Below are positions 52,118 to 60,822 of a stretch of DNA of 64,000 nucleotides, in pieces (the first letter of the stretch is position 1; the number at the start of each line of letters is the position of its first letter). The stretch is taken from positions 29,508 through 93,507 of IMG/VR virus record IMGVR_UViG_3300046665_000589; one strand, 5' to 3'. Source of the DNA: a virus. Made by a program: the position numbers and the translations under genes. Under the pieces are notes generated by a model, which saw nothing but the letters and a program-made list of their open reading frames with translations, was not told the origin of the DNA and made no database searches.

Positions 52118-53537
52118 CCTCGACGAAGTCCTGGCCGCCCACCCGCTGCCGCATCCGCTGGGCGGCACCATGACGCTTGATCCGATGCAGGTCGAGGACA
52201 TCCTGCAGGCGGTCGAGTGGCGCCGCGCGCTGCTCGACCTGCCGGTCGGCTACGGCAAGACGGTGATCCTGACCTGCATCGCGCTGATGCTGCAGCCCGA
52301 CCTGACGATCGTGCTGGTGCCGCCGATCCTGATTCCGCAGTGGGTCGCCTGGCTCAACAGCATCCCGGGTGCCGGCCTCGCGCTGGCGTACGCCGGTAGC
52401 CCGAAGCAGCGCAAGGCCTTGCCGGTGTTCGAGGCCGACTGGCTGGTGATGAGCTACCAGGTGTTTAACAACGATATCGGCACGCTGCGCAAGCTGTGCG
52501 CCAATGCCGAGGTGCTGTTGGAGGTGGACGAGGCGCAGAACCTGAAGGGCCGCGGCGTCCTGTTCAAGAACGTGCGCGACTTCGCGATGGGGCGCCCGCT
52601 GATGCAGGCCTCCGGCACCACGATGAGCAAGGTGGGCGACGCCTACGCCTACATCAAGCTCAACACGCCGGAGGTGTACGGCACCTACTACCAGTTCGAG
52701 AATATCCACGTCAAGGAGCGCGACTTCTTCAAGCAGCCGATCGAGTGGCACAATCTCGACCTGCTGCAGCAGAACTTCAGCCTGCGCCGGATCCACCGCA
52801 CCAAGGAAGAGGTGCACGCGGCGCTGCCCAAGGCCAACGTGATCCCGATCTACTACGACCTGGACAAGGAGCACATGGCGCTGTATCGGCGGCTGATGGA
52901 AGAGCAGCTGCTGCTGCTGGACGACGGCGGCAAGATCGACGCCACCACCGCCACCCGACTGTACCATGCGGCGCAGCAGATCGTGATCGACTACGGCTAC
53001 TTCGCCGGGGACCCGGACAAGCGTTCGGCGATTTTTGACCTGGTCGACGGCGTGGCCGACGAGATCGGCCTGGGCGAGGACAGTGACGAGCCGCGCAGCA
53101 AGCTGATTCTGTGGACCACCCATCGCAGCGTGTCGCGCCTGATCCACACCCACATGGAGACCCGGCTTGCCAAGGTCGGTCGGCGCGCGGTGGCGGCGTT
53201 CTCGGAAGTCGACTCGAACAAGTCGATCAAGGCCTTCATGGAAGATCCGTTGACGGTCGAGCTGACCGCCCAGCCCGGGTCGGGCGGCGCCGGCCGGAAC
53301 CCGCAGTACCTGTGCTGGGAGTGCGGCTATATCCAGATCCCGACCACCACGATCCCGTTCGTGCAGTCGTCGGGCCGGATTGATCGCAAGGGGCAGCGCT
53401 ACAACCCAAACATCCGGCTGTTCATCGCGCGCGGCACGATCCAGGAGCAGCTGCTGCGCAACCTGCTCAGCAATGACGAACTCGTGCGGAAAGCCTCCGG
53501 ATCGAGACAAGGCATCAAGGACTTGATTTTCCCGTAG
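52110..53537 (+). CDS. SNF2-like superfamily 2 helicase (475 aa)
   Basis: Starts MRSLDEVLAAHPLPHPLGGT. Helicase motifs: Q/I region DPMQVEDILQAVEWRRALLD with the P-loop VGYGKT at ~48-53, Ia LVPPILIPQW, II VDEAQNLK (DEAQ box), III QASGTTMSK, and motif VI QSSGRIDRKGQ near 430. The RecA-like pair and a QxxGRxxRxGQ motif VI are those of SNF2-type translocases. In phages such proteins remodel or unwind DNA near replication forks; a branch-migration role next to RdgC is plausible. Confidence 0.88.
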   Translation: MRSLDEVLAAHPLPHPLGGTMTLDPMQVEDILQAVEWRRALLDLPVGYGKTVILTCIALMLQPDLTIVLVPPILIPQWVAWLNSIPGAGLALAYAGSPKQRKALPVFEADWLVMSYQVFNNDIGTLRKLCANAEVLLEVDEAQNLKGRGVLFKNVRDFAMGRPLMQASGTTMSKVGDAYAYIKLNTPEVYGTYYQFENIHVKERDFFKQPIEWHNLDLLQQNFSLRRIHRTKEEVHAALPKANVIPIYYDLDKEHMALYRRLMEEQLLLLDDGGKIDATTATRLYHAAQQIVIDYGYFAGDPDKRSAIFDLVDGVADEIGLGEDSDEPRSKLILWTTHRSVSRLIHTHMETRLAKVGRRAVAAFSEVDSNKSIKAFMEDPLTVELTAQPGSGGAGRNPQYLCWECGYIQIPTTTIPFVQSSGRIDRKGQRYNPNIRLFIARGTIQEQLLRNLLSNDELVRKASGSRQGIKDLIFP

Positions 53538-53553
53538 GAATCGGAGGTAGAAT
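53523..53553 (+). promoter_or_regulatory. Weak sigma-70-like promoter before gene 53592
   Basis: TTGATT, 19 bp, TAGAAT, overlapping the helicase stop. The -10 is good, the spacer long. The surrounding GGAGGTAGAATC resembles GGAGGTAGAGTC at 2464, ahead of the GIY-YIG gene. Confidence 0.35.
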
Positions 53554-53591
53554 CATTGCCTCCGGTCAGTATCCTTTAAGAAAGATAACAA

Positions 53592-54080
53592 ATGAATAAC
53601 GAAGCGCCCGACGCCCTGGTGTCGCTCCAGCGGCTGTGGAACGACCACCGGATGAGTCATTCGATCAATTGGAACCTGTTCCAGTCGTACCACCTGATGT
53701 TCGTCGAGGAGGGCACCGAGCTGGTGGTCTGGAATCACATGCCCAATGGTCCCCAGGTAGTGCAGGTGGCCAAGGTAACCAAGGTCGGCCTGTCGTTCCA
53801 TTCAGGGTTGCTTATCGGCCTGACTGATGCCGCTGGCGCCTACTACACCGTCAAGGCCTACCCGCGCGAGGCGCTGCCCGGCGTGTTCCTGTGGACCCCG
53901 GCGTTTTCCGACGTGCGCTTCGCGCCGCGCAAGTTCGCCGACCCGGACTCGCCGCGCGTGCTATCGCTGGCCCTGTGCGCCAAGATGCGCTCGCGCTTCG
54001 ACCGCCCGGTCGAGGGCCACCGCTACGTCTCGACAATGAAAGAATTCCGCGCCGTCTGGCCAACCACACCCATCCTGTAA
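53592..54080 (+). CDS. Hypothetical protein (162 aa) before the primase
   Basis: Starts MNNEAPDALVSLQRLWNDHR. A beta-rich core (GTELVVWNHMPNGPQVVQVA, LLIGLTDAAGAYYTVKAYP) and a C-terminal helix. Weak ribosome site. It lies between helicase and primase-helicase genes, so a replication accessory role is likely; family not recognised. Confidence 0.72.
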   Translation: MNNEAPDALVSLQRLWNDHRMSHSINWNLFQSYHLMFVEEGTELVVWNHMPNGPQVVQVAKVTKVGLSFHSGLLIGLTDAAGAYYTVKAYPREALPGVFLWTPAFSDVRFAPRKFADPDSPRVLSLALCAKMRSRFDRPVEGHRYVSTMKEFRAVWPTTPIL

Positions 54081-54088
54081 AGGCCCTC

Positions 54089-57037
54089 ATGTTCCATTAC
54101 TACCAAATTGCCGGCGGTGAAGAACAGTGGGAGCCGGTACCGGCCGGGCACCTGGACAAGATCCGCGCGCTGCAGCCGATGTTCGTCACCGTGCTGGCGG
54201 TATCGAAGCTGGTGGCCGACCTGTCGCACGAGGAGAAGCTCAAACTAGCCTACGCCGGTCCGTTCTACGTCGACTGGGACTCGAAAGACGAAGTGCTGGT
54301 GATCGAGAAGGTCAACGCCTTCCTCGACAAGCTGGTCGACCTGGGCGTGGACCTGGAGATGTGCCGCCTGTACGCCACCGGCGGGCGCGGCTATCACCTC
54401 GAGGTGCCTCAGGATCTGTTTATGGACAAGATCCCGAAGAATGGTTACATCGGGCTGCCTGCGGTGTATCGCGAGATGGCGCTCAAGTTGTGCGTCGACA
54501 CGCTCGACTTGACCGTCTATTCGTCTGGGCGCGGCCGCATGTGGCGCCAGCCCAACGTCAAGCGCACCAACGGCCGCTACAAGGTGCCGGTCACAGTGCA
54601 GGAAATGCGCGAGATGACGCCCGAGCTGAATCAGGCACTGACCAGCGCGCCACGCGACCCGCTGCCGGTGCGTTCGCCCGAGCTGTGTGTCAAGCTGTCG
54701 GTCGAGTTCTCGGCTTGCGCCCAGAAGGTCGAGGAGCTGCTCAAGAAGCGCGCCAAGTTCAAGCCCGATCCGGCGCTGCGTGAGAAGGCCACCAGCCACT
54801 CGATCCTGTACGCGATGGCCGGCATCGGCATCAAGCCGGGCGTCGGCTTTCACCAGCTGGCGCTGCAGCTGGCCAGCGCCGCGGTCACCGCCGGCTGGAC
54901 CGAGGAGCGCCTGGTCGAGGAGTGCGAGGGCCTGATCAACAACCACCAGAGCGACGGCGACCGCTACAACTCCCCAGCCAAGCGACGCGAGGAGCTGGCG
55001 CGGATGCACCGCTACGTCTCCGGCAACATCTGCTACGAGTTTTCGATCGGCGCGATCAAGGTGCTGCTCGACCACCCGGCCGTTGACCTGGACGGCATCG
55101 CCGCCTCCAAGGAAGAGGTGCAGGAGGTGATCACCGAGTCGGCCGCGCAGCGCGAGATGGAGGTCACCGGCGAGGTGCAGCAGGACGAATACCACGACGT
55201 CGCCCGCGGCATCACCCTGAACAAGCACGGCGTCTACATGGACACCGAGTTCGGCAAAAAGCGGATTTGCTCGGTGTCCTTCGCCAACGCCCGCGTGCTG
55301 ATGTCGTGCAGCGACAGCCAGATCATCGGCTACGACAGCGACATCCTCGTCAATGGCGCCCGCATCGGCAACCAGACCCTGGAGCTGGACGTGTTCTCGG
55401 GCCTGGTGCCGTTCAATCGCTTCGCCAGTAAATACGGGCACGCCTTCCAAGGCTCCGACGCCCAGGTAAGGACAGTCATGATGCGTTTTGTTGAGCAGTC
55501 GAAAAAGAACCGCAAGGTCAGTTACGTCGTCACCCGCGAAGGGCTCGACATCATCCAGATCGGTGGCCATCCGCAGGAACGGCTGCAGCTGCCGTTCATG
55601 GTGTGGGCCGACAACAACGGCGTCATGCTCGAGCCGGAGGCGGCCGCCACCGAGGTCACCCTGAAGTTCGCCGGCTTTCCGGATCCGCGCGGCGTGTTCC
55701 GCTCGGACATCGCCAAGGCGCCGCAGCTGGCCACCTGGCTGCAGGTGCCCGGCAACAAGCCCCTGCTGCGCGAAACCTTGCATAACATGTTGACCTGTCA
55801 GCGCCCCGAGGTCTTGGGCAAGCTGATCGGCTGGTACACGGCCTGCTTCTGGAAACAACTGTTCCAGAAAATGTACGGCAAGTTCCCGCTGCTGCACGTG
55901 AACGGCCCGGCCGGCTTGGGCAAGACCGAGCTCAACATCGCGCTGGCCTCGCTGTTCTTCTACCAGAACGAGGCCCGGCCCCTGAGCCCGGGATCGACCA
56001 ACTTCGCGATCGTGCAGCACCTGACCGCCTCGTCCTCGATTCCGCTGATCCTGGACGAATACAAGCCGCACGAGATGCGCAAGGAGCGCCACGACTCGCT
56101 CAAAGCCCTGTTCCGCGACGCCTACAACCAGCGCGACGTGGTGCGCGGCGGCGGCTCGCGCGACTCGGACGACTACCGTTCGCTGCAGTTCACCCAGCTG
56201 GCCGCGCCGCTGGCCTTCATCGCCGAGGCAGCCGAGGAGGAGGCGGCGGTGATGGAGCGCGTGGTGCTGGTCACGCTGGCCCGCCCGCCGCAGTCGCAGG
56301 GCGTCAAGAACTACGCGCGCTTCCAGGCCTTCCAGCGCCATCACCAGCTGCTCGGCATCCTCGGCCAGTACCTGGCCGGCGAGGTGCTCAACGAGACCAC
56401 CTTCGACAGCTTCGTGACCGACTTCGACGAGGTCTATAACGCTGCGCGCAAGCGCTTCATGCTCTCCGAAGAGAACCTTGCGGCTGGCCTGAGCGACGAG
56501 GAGCTGCTCGAGCGCCAGAACACCAAGGAGCGTCCGGTGTTCAACCACGCGGTAGCGATGTACGGGTTCCGCCAGTTCAGGAAGCTGGTGACCGCTGCGC
56601 TGGGTGCCGACGCCGAGCTGGATGATCTGATGACCGAGATGGAAGACGGCGTCTATGCTCGCCTGGCCGACCTGCACGCGGCTACCACGCCGGAATACGT
56701 CAAGGTGCTGCGTGAGATCGCGGCGATGAGCTACACGGTCGACAGCGAGCGCCCCGAGGCGATCCGGCGCGGCACCGAGTACGGTCTGGTGCATCTGGGC
56801 GCGCGCTCGTGCATCGAGATCGCGGTGCGCACCGCCTACACCCACTATCGGATGTACTGCCGCGGCGCGCAGATCAACCCGCTGTTCGGCGGCGCCGAGG
56901 CGTTCGCCCACGCGATCCAGGACAGCCCGGCCTTCATCAAGAAGGGCACCGGCGAGGTGCTGAAGATGCCGGGCGTGTACACCTTCGACGTGGAAGAACT
57001 GGCACGCCTGGGCGTTGACTTGTTTAAAAGTAATTGA
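54089..57037 (+). CDS. Primase-helicase fusion (982 aa)
   Basis: Starts MFHYYQIAGGEEQWEPVPAG; a longer frame upstream is read-through of another gene. The N-terminal ~280 residues look like an archaeo-eukaryotic primase: acidic FYVDWDSKDE near 57-66, ATGGRGYHLEV near 96-106, DLTVYSSGRGRMWR near 142-155. The C-terminal half is an AAA+-type helicase: Walker A NGPAGLGKT at ~605-613, Walker B PLILDEY at ~652-658, then an Arg-rich sensor region. It would make primers and unwind DNA at the phage fork. Confidence 0.85.
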   Translation: MFHYYQIAGGEEQWEPVPAGHLDKIRALQPMFVTVLAVSKLVADLSHEEKLKLAYAGPFYVDWDSKDEVLVIEKVNAFLDKLVDLGVDLEMCRLYATGGRGYHLEVPQDLFMDKIPKNGYIGLPAVYREMALKLCVDTLDLTVYSSGRGRMWRQPNVKRTNGRYKVPVTVQEMREMTPELNQALTSAPRDPLPVRSPELCVKLSVEFSACAQKVEELLKKRAKFKPDPALREKATSHSILYAMAGIGIKPGVGFHQLALQLASAAVTAGWTEERLVEECEGLINNHQSDGDRYNSPAKRREELARMHRYVSGNICYEFSIGAIKVLLDHPAVDLDGIAASKEEVQEVITESAAQREMEVTGEVQQDEYHDVARGITLNKHGVYMDTEFGKKRICSVSFANARVLMSCSDSQIIGYDSDILVNGARIGNQTLELDVFSGLVPFNRFASKYGHAFQGSDAQVRTVMMRFVEQSKKNRKVSYVVTREGLDIIQIGGHPQERLQLPFMVWADNNGVMLEPEAAATEVTLKFAGFPDPRGVFRSDIAKAPQLATWLQVPGNKPLLRETLHNMLTCQRPEVLGKLIGWYTACFWKQLFQKMYGKFPLLHVNGPAGLGKTELNIALASLFFYQNEARPLSPGSTNFAIVQHLTASSSIPLILDEYKPHEMRKERHDSLKALFRDAYNQRDVVRGGGSRDSDDYRSLQFTQLAAPLAFIAEAAEEEAAVMERVVLVTLARPPQSQGVKNYARFQAFQRHHQLLGILGQYLAGEVLNETTFDSFVTDFDEVYNAARKRFMLSEENLAAGLSDEELLERQNTKERPVFNHAVAMYGFRQFRKLVTAALGADAELDDLMTEMEDGVYARLADLHAATTPEYVKVLREIAAMSYTVDSERPEAIRRGTEYGLVHLGARSCIEIAVRTAYTHYRMYCRGAQINPLFGGAEAFAHAIQDSPAFIKKGTGEVLKMPGVYTFDVEELARLGVDLFKSN

Positions 57038-57049
57038 TAAGGAGGCCAC

Positions 57050-57244
57050 ATGACCTACCTGCTGATTTTCGTGTTCATGAGCGACCCTGAGATAAGGGCG
57101 CCTCTCTCCACAGGCGTTGCGGAGTTCAACGGCCTGGAAGCATGCCTGAGCGCGGCGAAGGAGATTCGCCGTCAGGCGACTGCCACCTCCAGCGCGCTGC
57201 CGCTGGTGTTGTGCGCCGCCAAGGGCATGCCTAAAAGTAATTGA
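57050..57244 (+). CDS. Hypothetical protein (64 aa)
   Basis: Starts MTYLLIFVFMSDPEIRAPLS after a strong AGGAGGCCAC. A hydrophobic first strand, a helix (LEACLSAAKEIRRQATATSS) and a final strand (LPLVLCAAKG). Small phage 'ClpS-like' layout; unknown. The last codons overlap the promoter at 57241. Confidence 0.68.
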   Translation: MTYLLIFVFMSDPEIRAPLSTGVAEFNGLEACLSAAKEIRRQATATSSALPLVLCAAKGMPKSN

Positions 57245-57269
57245 CACTGATCAAGAAGTTTGACATACT
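57241..57269 (+). promoter_or_regulatory. Sigma-70-like promoter of the 262-aa gene
   Basis: TTGACA, 17 bp, CATACT, about 80 bp before the ATG at 57350. A perfect -35 and the CATACT -10 seen elsewhere. The long leader contains a GACCGGAC...GTTCCGGTC inverted repeat around 57284-57310. Confidence 0.6.
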
Positions 57270-57349
57270 GAGTTCTCCCTAAGACCGGACAGGGAACAGA
57301 AAGTTCCGGTCAAAACGATGACGATGACTTTAACTTAAAGGAAAACAAC

Positions 57350-58138
57350 ATGGCACTGAATAAACAAACCCCTGCTGCTACGACCTTCGAGGATCCGGAC
57401 AGCGACGACGTCGCCGTCGAAACCCGCCAGCCGGCGTCGGCACAGGAGCGCCTCGCTGCCGCTGCTGCCGAGCGTGCTGCAGCCTCTGCATCCCAGCAGG
57501 AATCGACCCAGACCGCAGTGGCGGCCAAGCCGGCCGGTGCCGTGGCCGTTCACCGCAAGATGGAAGACCCGTTCAAGCAGCTCGAGAACGCCTTCCCGGT
57601 CGAATGGGACACGCTGCGCAACTTGGTCATTACCCAGGGCAACGTGGTCGACAAGGACACCGACAAGCCGCTCGGCGACGAGATCGGCCTGGAGCTGCTG
57701 TCGTTCCAGAAGCAGTGGGTGGTTTCGCCTGGTGTCGATGGCGAGGCGGCCAAGGAGCACGTGCGCTACTCGGACGACGGCCAGATCACGACCAAGGGCG
57801 ACGATGTGCGCGATTACCTGCAGCACCTGAAGAACACCGGCTACCCGAAGGCCAACCTGTCCGAACGCCTGGTGATCGTCGGCTCGGTGTTCGACATCGG
57901 TGTCAAGGGCCGGAAGGACCTGAAGGACCTGCAGGACGCGCTGGTGCAGATCAACCTGCCGCCGACCTCGAAGGCGACCTTCTCGCGTTACCGCATGGAC
58001 CAGGCCTACCAGATTGGCAAGGGGCTGGCAAATGCCGATGGCGCCGACCGCATCCGCATCAACTGCAACCTGAAGAAGAACGGCGACAACACCTACACGC
58101 TGGCCAACTTCAGCCGCTACGACGCCGCCGCCGCGTAA
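57350..58138 (+). CDS. Candidate single-stranded DNA-binding protein (262 aa)
   Basis: Starts MALNKQTPAATTFEDPDSDD. Residues 1-65 are Ala/Gln/Ser-rich and disordered. The rest is a compact domain (EWDTLRNLVITQGNVVDKDT, IGLELLSFQKQWVVSPG, SERLVIVGSVFDIGVKG, RIRINCNLKKNGDNTYTLAN). It sits between the primase-helicase and the 3'-5' exonuclease, has its own promoter and terminator, and so is probably abundant. Those traits suit a phage ssDNA-binding protein, but no OB-fold signature is certain. Confidence 0.75.
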   Translation: MALNKQTPAATTFEDPDSDDVAVETRQPASAQERLAAAAAERAAASASQQESTQTAVAAKPAGAVAVHRKMEDPFKQLENAFPVEWDTLRNLVITQGNVVDKDTDKPLGDEIGLELLSFQKQWVVSPGVDGEAAKEHVRYSDDGQITTKGDDVRDYLQHLKNTGYPKANLSERLVIVGSVFDIGVKGRKDLKDLQDALVQINLPPTSKATFSRYRMDQAYQIGKGLANADGADRIRINCNLKKNGDNTYTLANFSRYDAAAA

Positions 58139-58156
58139 TCCCTCCCTGCGCAGTAC

Positions 58157-58181
58157 AGAGCGACCTTCGGGTCGCTCTTTT
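58157..58181 (+). terminator. Rho-independent terminator with UUCG loop
   Basis: A 9-bp stem AGAGCGACC/GGTCGCTCT with the very stable TTCG tetraloop, followed by TTTTC. It ends the transcript of the 262-aa gene. Confidence 0.92.
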
Positions 58182-58196
58182 CATGGAACCTACCAC

Positions 58197-58898
58197 ATGG
58201 ACCAACAAGTACAAGAAGCCGAGCGCCCGATCGCCTGGGTGATCGCCGACACCGAGACCACCGGACTGACCGGCCCGGCCTGCGAGATCGCGCTGCACGA
58301 GATTTGCCCGGACACGCTGGACATGATCTGGGAGATCGACTCGCTGATCGACCCGGAGTGCGAGATCGAACCGGGCGCCGCTGCCATCCACGGCATCACC
58401 GACAAGATGGTGGCCGACGAGCCGACGATGGCCGAATTCGTCGAATACCGCCTGGGCGACCGCTTCGCCGGCCGCGACATCGTGCTGATCTGCCACAACG
58501 CCGTGTTCGACGTCAAGCGGCTGCACGCGATCGGCGACATCACGGCCTCGATCTGCACGCTGTTCCACGCGCGCCAGCTGATCCCCGAGGCGCCGAACCA
58601 CAAGCTGCAGACCTTGCGCGAGCACTTCGGCTTCCCGGTCAACGAGGCACACCGCGCGCTGGCCGACGTCTACACCACCAAGCGCCTGCTGCGCGAGATC
58701 CTCGGCCGCACCCACCGCGGCTTGCGCGAGTTCCTGGCGACGATGGACACCACGGTCCACAGAATGCCGTGGGGCAAGCACAAGGGTACGCTGCTGCACC
58801 AGGTGCCGCGCGACTACCTGTTGTGGCTGAAGAAGGAATGCAAGGACCTCGAGCCGAACCTGCTGAAGTCGGTCGAGAAGGCGCTGAAGGTCAAATAA
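58197..58898 (+). CDS. DnaQ-like 3'-5' exonuclease with DUF3820 tail
   Basis: A 233-aa DEDDh exonuclease: ExoI ADTETTG (Asp18, Glu20), ExoII CHNAVFD (Asp105), ExoIII HRALAD (His152, Asp157). The C-terminal ~45 residues (MPWGKHKGTLLHQVPRDYLL) are the DUF3820 module often joined to phage exonucleases. It may proofread for the polymerase or process recombination ends. The polymerase downstream has its own, less canonical exonuclease domain. Confidence 0.93.
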   Translation: MDQQVQEAERPIAWVIADTETTGLTGPACEIALHEICPDTLDMIWEIDSLIDPECEIEPGAAAIHGITDKMVADEPTMAEFVEYRLGDRFAGRDIVLICHNAVFDVKRLHAIGDITASICTLFHARQLIPEAPNHKLQTLREHFGFPVNEAHRALADVYTTKRLLREILGRTHRGLREFLATMDTTVHRMPWGKHKGTLLHQVPRDYLLWLKKECKDLEPNLLKSVEKALKVK

Positions 58899-58925
58899 CA
58901 ACCACAACCACAACAACCACAACCA
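58898..58925 (+). repeat. CAACCA-type leader repeat
   Basis: A run of ACAACC units fills most of the gap between the exonuclease stop and the MazG start. It is unstructured and G-free, a type of leader that keeps the ribosome site AGAGGAA open. Confidence 0.7.
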
Positions 58926-58936
58926 AGAGGAACAGC

Positions 58937-59551
58937 ATGAACTTTGCAGAATACCCCGCCCTCGCGGCCCGCACCGAAAAACAGTTGCCGACCATTTTCG
59001 CCCGGCTGGAGCACGCCGCGCTCGGTATCGGCACCGAAGTCGGCGAGATCGCGACCCCGATCAAGCGCATCGCCATCTACGACAAGCAGCTGACCGACCT
59101 CGAGAAGAACGGCAAAACGCTCCTGCAGAACCTCGCCGAAGAGATCGGCGATGTGCTGTGGTACCTGGCCATCATCGACAACGTCGGCCCGCGCGACATC
59201 TTCCAGGCCGCGTCACTGCGTCCGAACCGCGCGCTGGCCGATGACCTCCAGGTCAGCGCCCTGAAGTCGACCTCGCGCCGCCTGCAGGTGTTTGCCGGTG
59301 CCATCTCGATGCAGGTCGAAGACCTGTACGTGGGCCTGTACGTGGGCGACGATCCGACGGACTCTGTCAGTGCTGACGCGCGGGGGCTGCTGCAGGAGCT
59401 GGTGAACCTGGCCTACCTCCTCGGCCTGGACATCGTCCAGATCGCAGCCGACAACATCGCCAAGCTGCGCGAACGCTTCCCTGACGCCTACAGCAACGAG
59501 GCGGCCGAGGCGCGTGCCGACAAGGGCGGCCTGGATGCGCGGAACTCGTAA
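58937..59551 (+). CDS. MazG-like nucleotide pyrophosphohydrolase
   Basis: A 204-aa protein starting MNFAEYPALAARTEKQLPTI after AGAGGAACAGC. The MazG metal motif is clear: ExxE at Glu34/Glu37 (IGTEVGEI) and ExxD at Glu69/Asp72 (LAEEIGDVLWYLA). The C-terminal half has a second helical LQELVNLAYLLGLDIVQIAA bundle. Family members hydrolyse (d)NTPs or lower ppGpp, which in phages can keep the host metabolically active. It belongs to the nucleotide/replication block. Confidence 0.92.
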   Translation: MNFAEYPALAARTEKQLPTIFARLEHAALGIGTEVGEIATPIKRIAIYDKQLTDLEKNGKTLLQNLAEEIGDVLWYLAIIDNVGPRDIFQAASLRPNRALADDLQVSALKSTSRRLQVFAGAISMQVEDLYVGLYVGDDPTDSVSADARGLLQELVNLAYLLGLDIVQIAADNIAKLRERFPDAYSNEAAEARADKGGLDARNS

Positions 59552-60616
59552 ATGGCGACCCACCTGGTAACTGCGGCAGCGCAGGTCCGGGCCCTGGCAA
59601 AAGCGGTTTCGGCCGCTTTTGCCGCGTCTGTGCTGACCGACGCCGAGAAGTCGCCCGGGAAGATCGAGATCACCGACCTGCCGTGGCAGGCGCCGCCGCT
59701 GATCACGCCGCAGCTGCTGTCCGGCGCCGCGCTGCAGGACTACTACGACGCCCCGCTCCCGCTCGACCAGCACGCCCTGCACGCGTTTTGGGTCAAGACG
59801 CTGACCGACATGTGGTACCGGCCGTCGTCGCTGTACGTGCGTGGGCGCGGCGCCTTGACCAACTGCGGCAAGGCGATGCCGCATGTGCGCGTCGGCCAGC
59901 GCGTGTTCCGCTTTGCGCGCCCGGCCGGCTGGCCAGTGCTCGACGAGATGGCCGGCGCCATGTTCTCGCTCGAAGTGGCGCACGCGGCGCGCACCTCGCT
60001 GCCGGTCAAGGACGTGATCGAGGACGACGACAACTATTTCGTCGAGTTCGAGGACGGCATGCAGATCGGGGTCAAGGCTGGGCGCCCAGCCTGCGAGTCG
60101 CCGTGGCAGGCCCCGGTCGCCGGTATGGTGCCGGACCTCCTGACCATGCCGCGCGGCGCAGCCGACCACCAGTGCTACTACGACCAGCTGGCCTCGGTGC
60201 GCTCGGTGCTGCACGTACACCGTGACCGCTTCCCGCACAACTTCCAGGCGCTCGACGACGCGCTGCAAGCCTTGCGCCTGCTCTCGTTCGGCGGCTACTG
60301 CCCGGAGCTCTTGCAGGCGATGCAGGTCTCGCCGATCGAGATGGCCCGCCACCGGGAGCACGAACGCGCGTTGGCCGACTGCCTGGAGGTGATCGAGCTC
60401 GAAGCCATGAGCGACCGCGCCAAGCTGCAGTCGCTGCGCGCGGTGCTGGTGCCGGCCGTACTGTCGGTCTCGGCCTTCAAGAAGTACGTGTTCGCCGGTG
60501 ACCAGTTCCCGTTCACGCTGGCGCGGGGGCGCATCGACGCGATTCGCAGCTGGCTGCAGACGCGCTACCTGGCACTGCCGGACGACGTCCAGCGGGAGGG
60601 CGTATGCAGTCGGTGA
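59552..60616 (+). CDS. Unknown protein in the replication block (354 aa)
   Basis: Starts MATHLVTAAAQVRALAKAVS directly after the MazG stop. An Ala-rich helical N terminus, a mixed middle (YYDAPLPLDQHALHAFWVKT, RGRGALTNCGKAMPHVRVGQ) and a helical C-terminal third (HREHERALADCLEVIELEAM). No catalytic motif is recognised. Its conserved place between MazG and dNMP kinase genes suggests DNA or nucleotide metabolism. Confidence 0.75.
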   Translation: MATHLVTAAAQVRALAKAVSAAFAASVLTDAEKSPGKIEITDLPWQAPPLITPQLLSGAALQDYYDAPLPLDQHALHAFWVKTLTDMWYRPSSLYVRGRGALTNCGKAMPHVRVGQRVFRFARPAGWPVLDEMAGAMFSLEVAHAARTSLPVKDVIEDDDNYFVEFEDGMQIGVKAGRPACESPWQAPVAGMVPDLLTMPRGAADHQCYYDQLASVRSVLHVHRDRFPHNFQALDDALQALRLLSFGGYCPELLQAMQVSPIEMARHREHERALADCLEVIELEAMSDRAKLQSLRAVLVPAVLSVSAFKKYVFAGDQFPFTLARGRIDAIRSWLQTRYLALPDDVQREGVCSR

Positions 60617-60822
60617 GGCACACCGTGCTCGAAGTGCTGATCAGTACCGGGGCGGCGTTCATCATCAGCGCGCTGCTGCAGCACTTCGTGGTCAACCCGC
60701 TCTGGCACCTGCAATCGAGTGCGAGCGACAGCATCGGCATCACGGTGTTCTTCACCGTGGTTTCGCTGGTGCGTTCGTACATTTTCAGAAGAATATTCAA
60801 CAAATTAGGGAGTAGCAAATGA
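60604..60822 (+). CDS. Small phage membrane protein with RSYxxRRxFN end (72 aa)
   Basis: Starts MQSVRHTVLEVLISTGAAFI after GGGAGGGCGT. Two membrane helices (about 8-28 and 42-58) and the C-terminal signature TVVSLVRSYIFRRIFNKLG. This pattern marks a family of small phage membrane proteins (I believe DUF7220) with no known function. Overlaps the kinase start by ATGA. Confidence 0.85.
   Translation: MQSVRHTVLEVLISTGAAFIISALLQHFVVNPLWHLQSSASDSIGITVFFTVVSLVRSYIFRRIFNKLGSSK

Noticed and set aside
54245-57247. 1000-aa minus-strand frame opposite the primase-helicase
   Set aside because: Composition is that of an antisense shadow (His/Leu/Gln-rich) and the plus strand carries Walker motifs and ATGA-type context.
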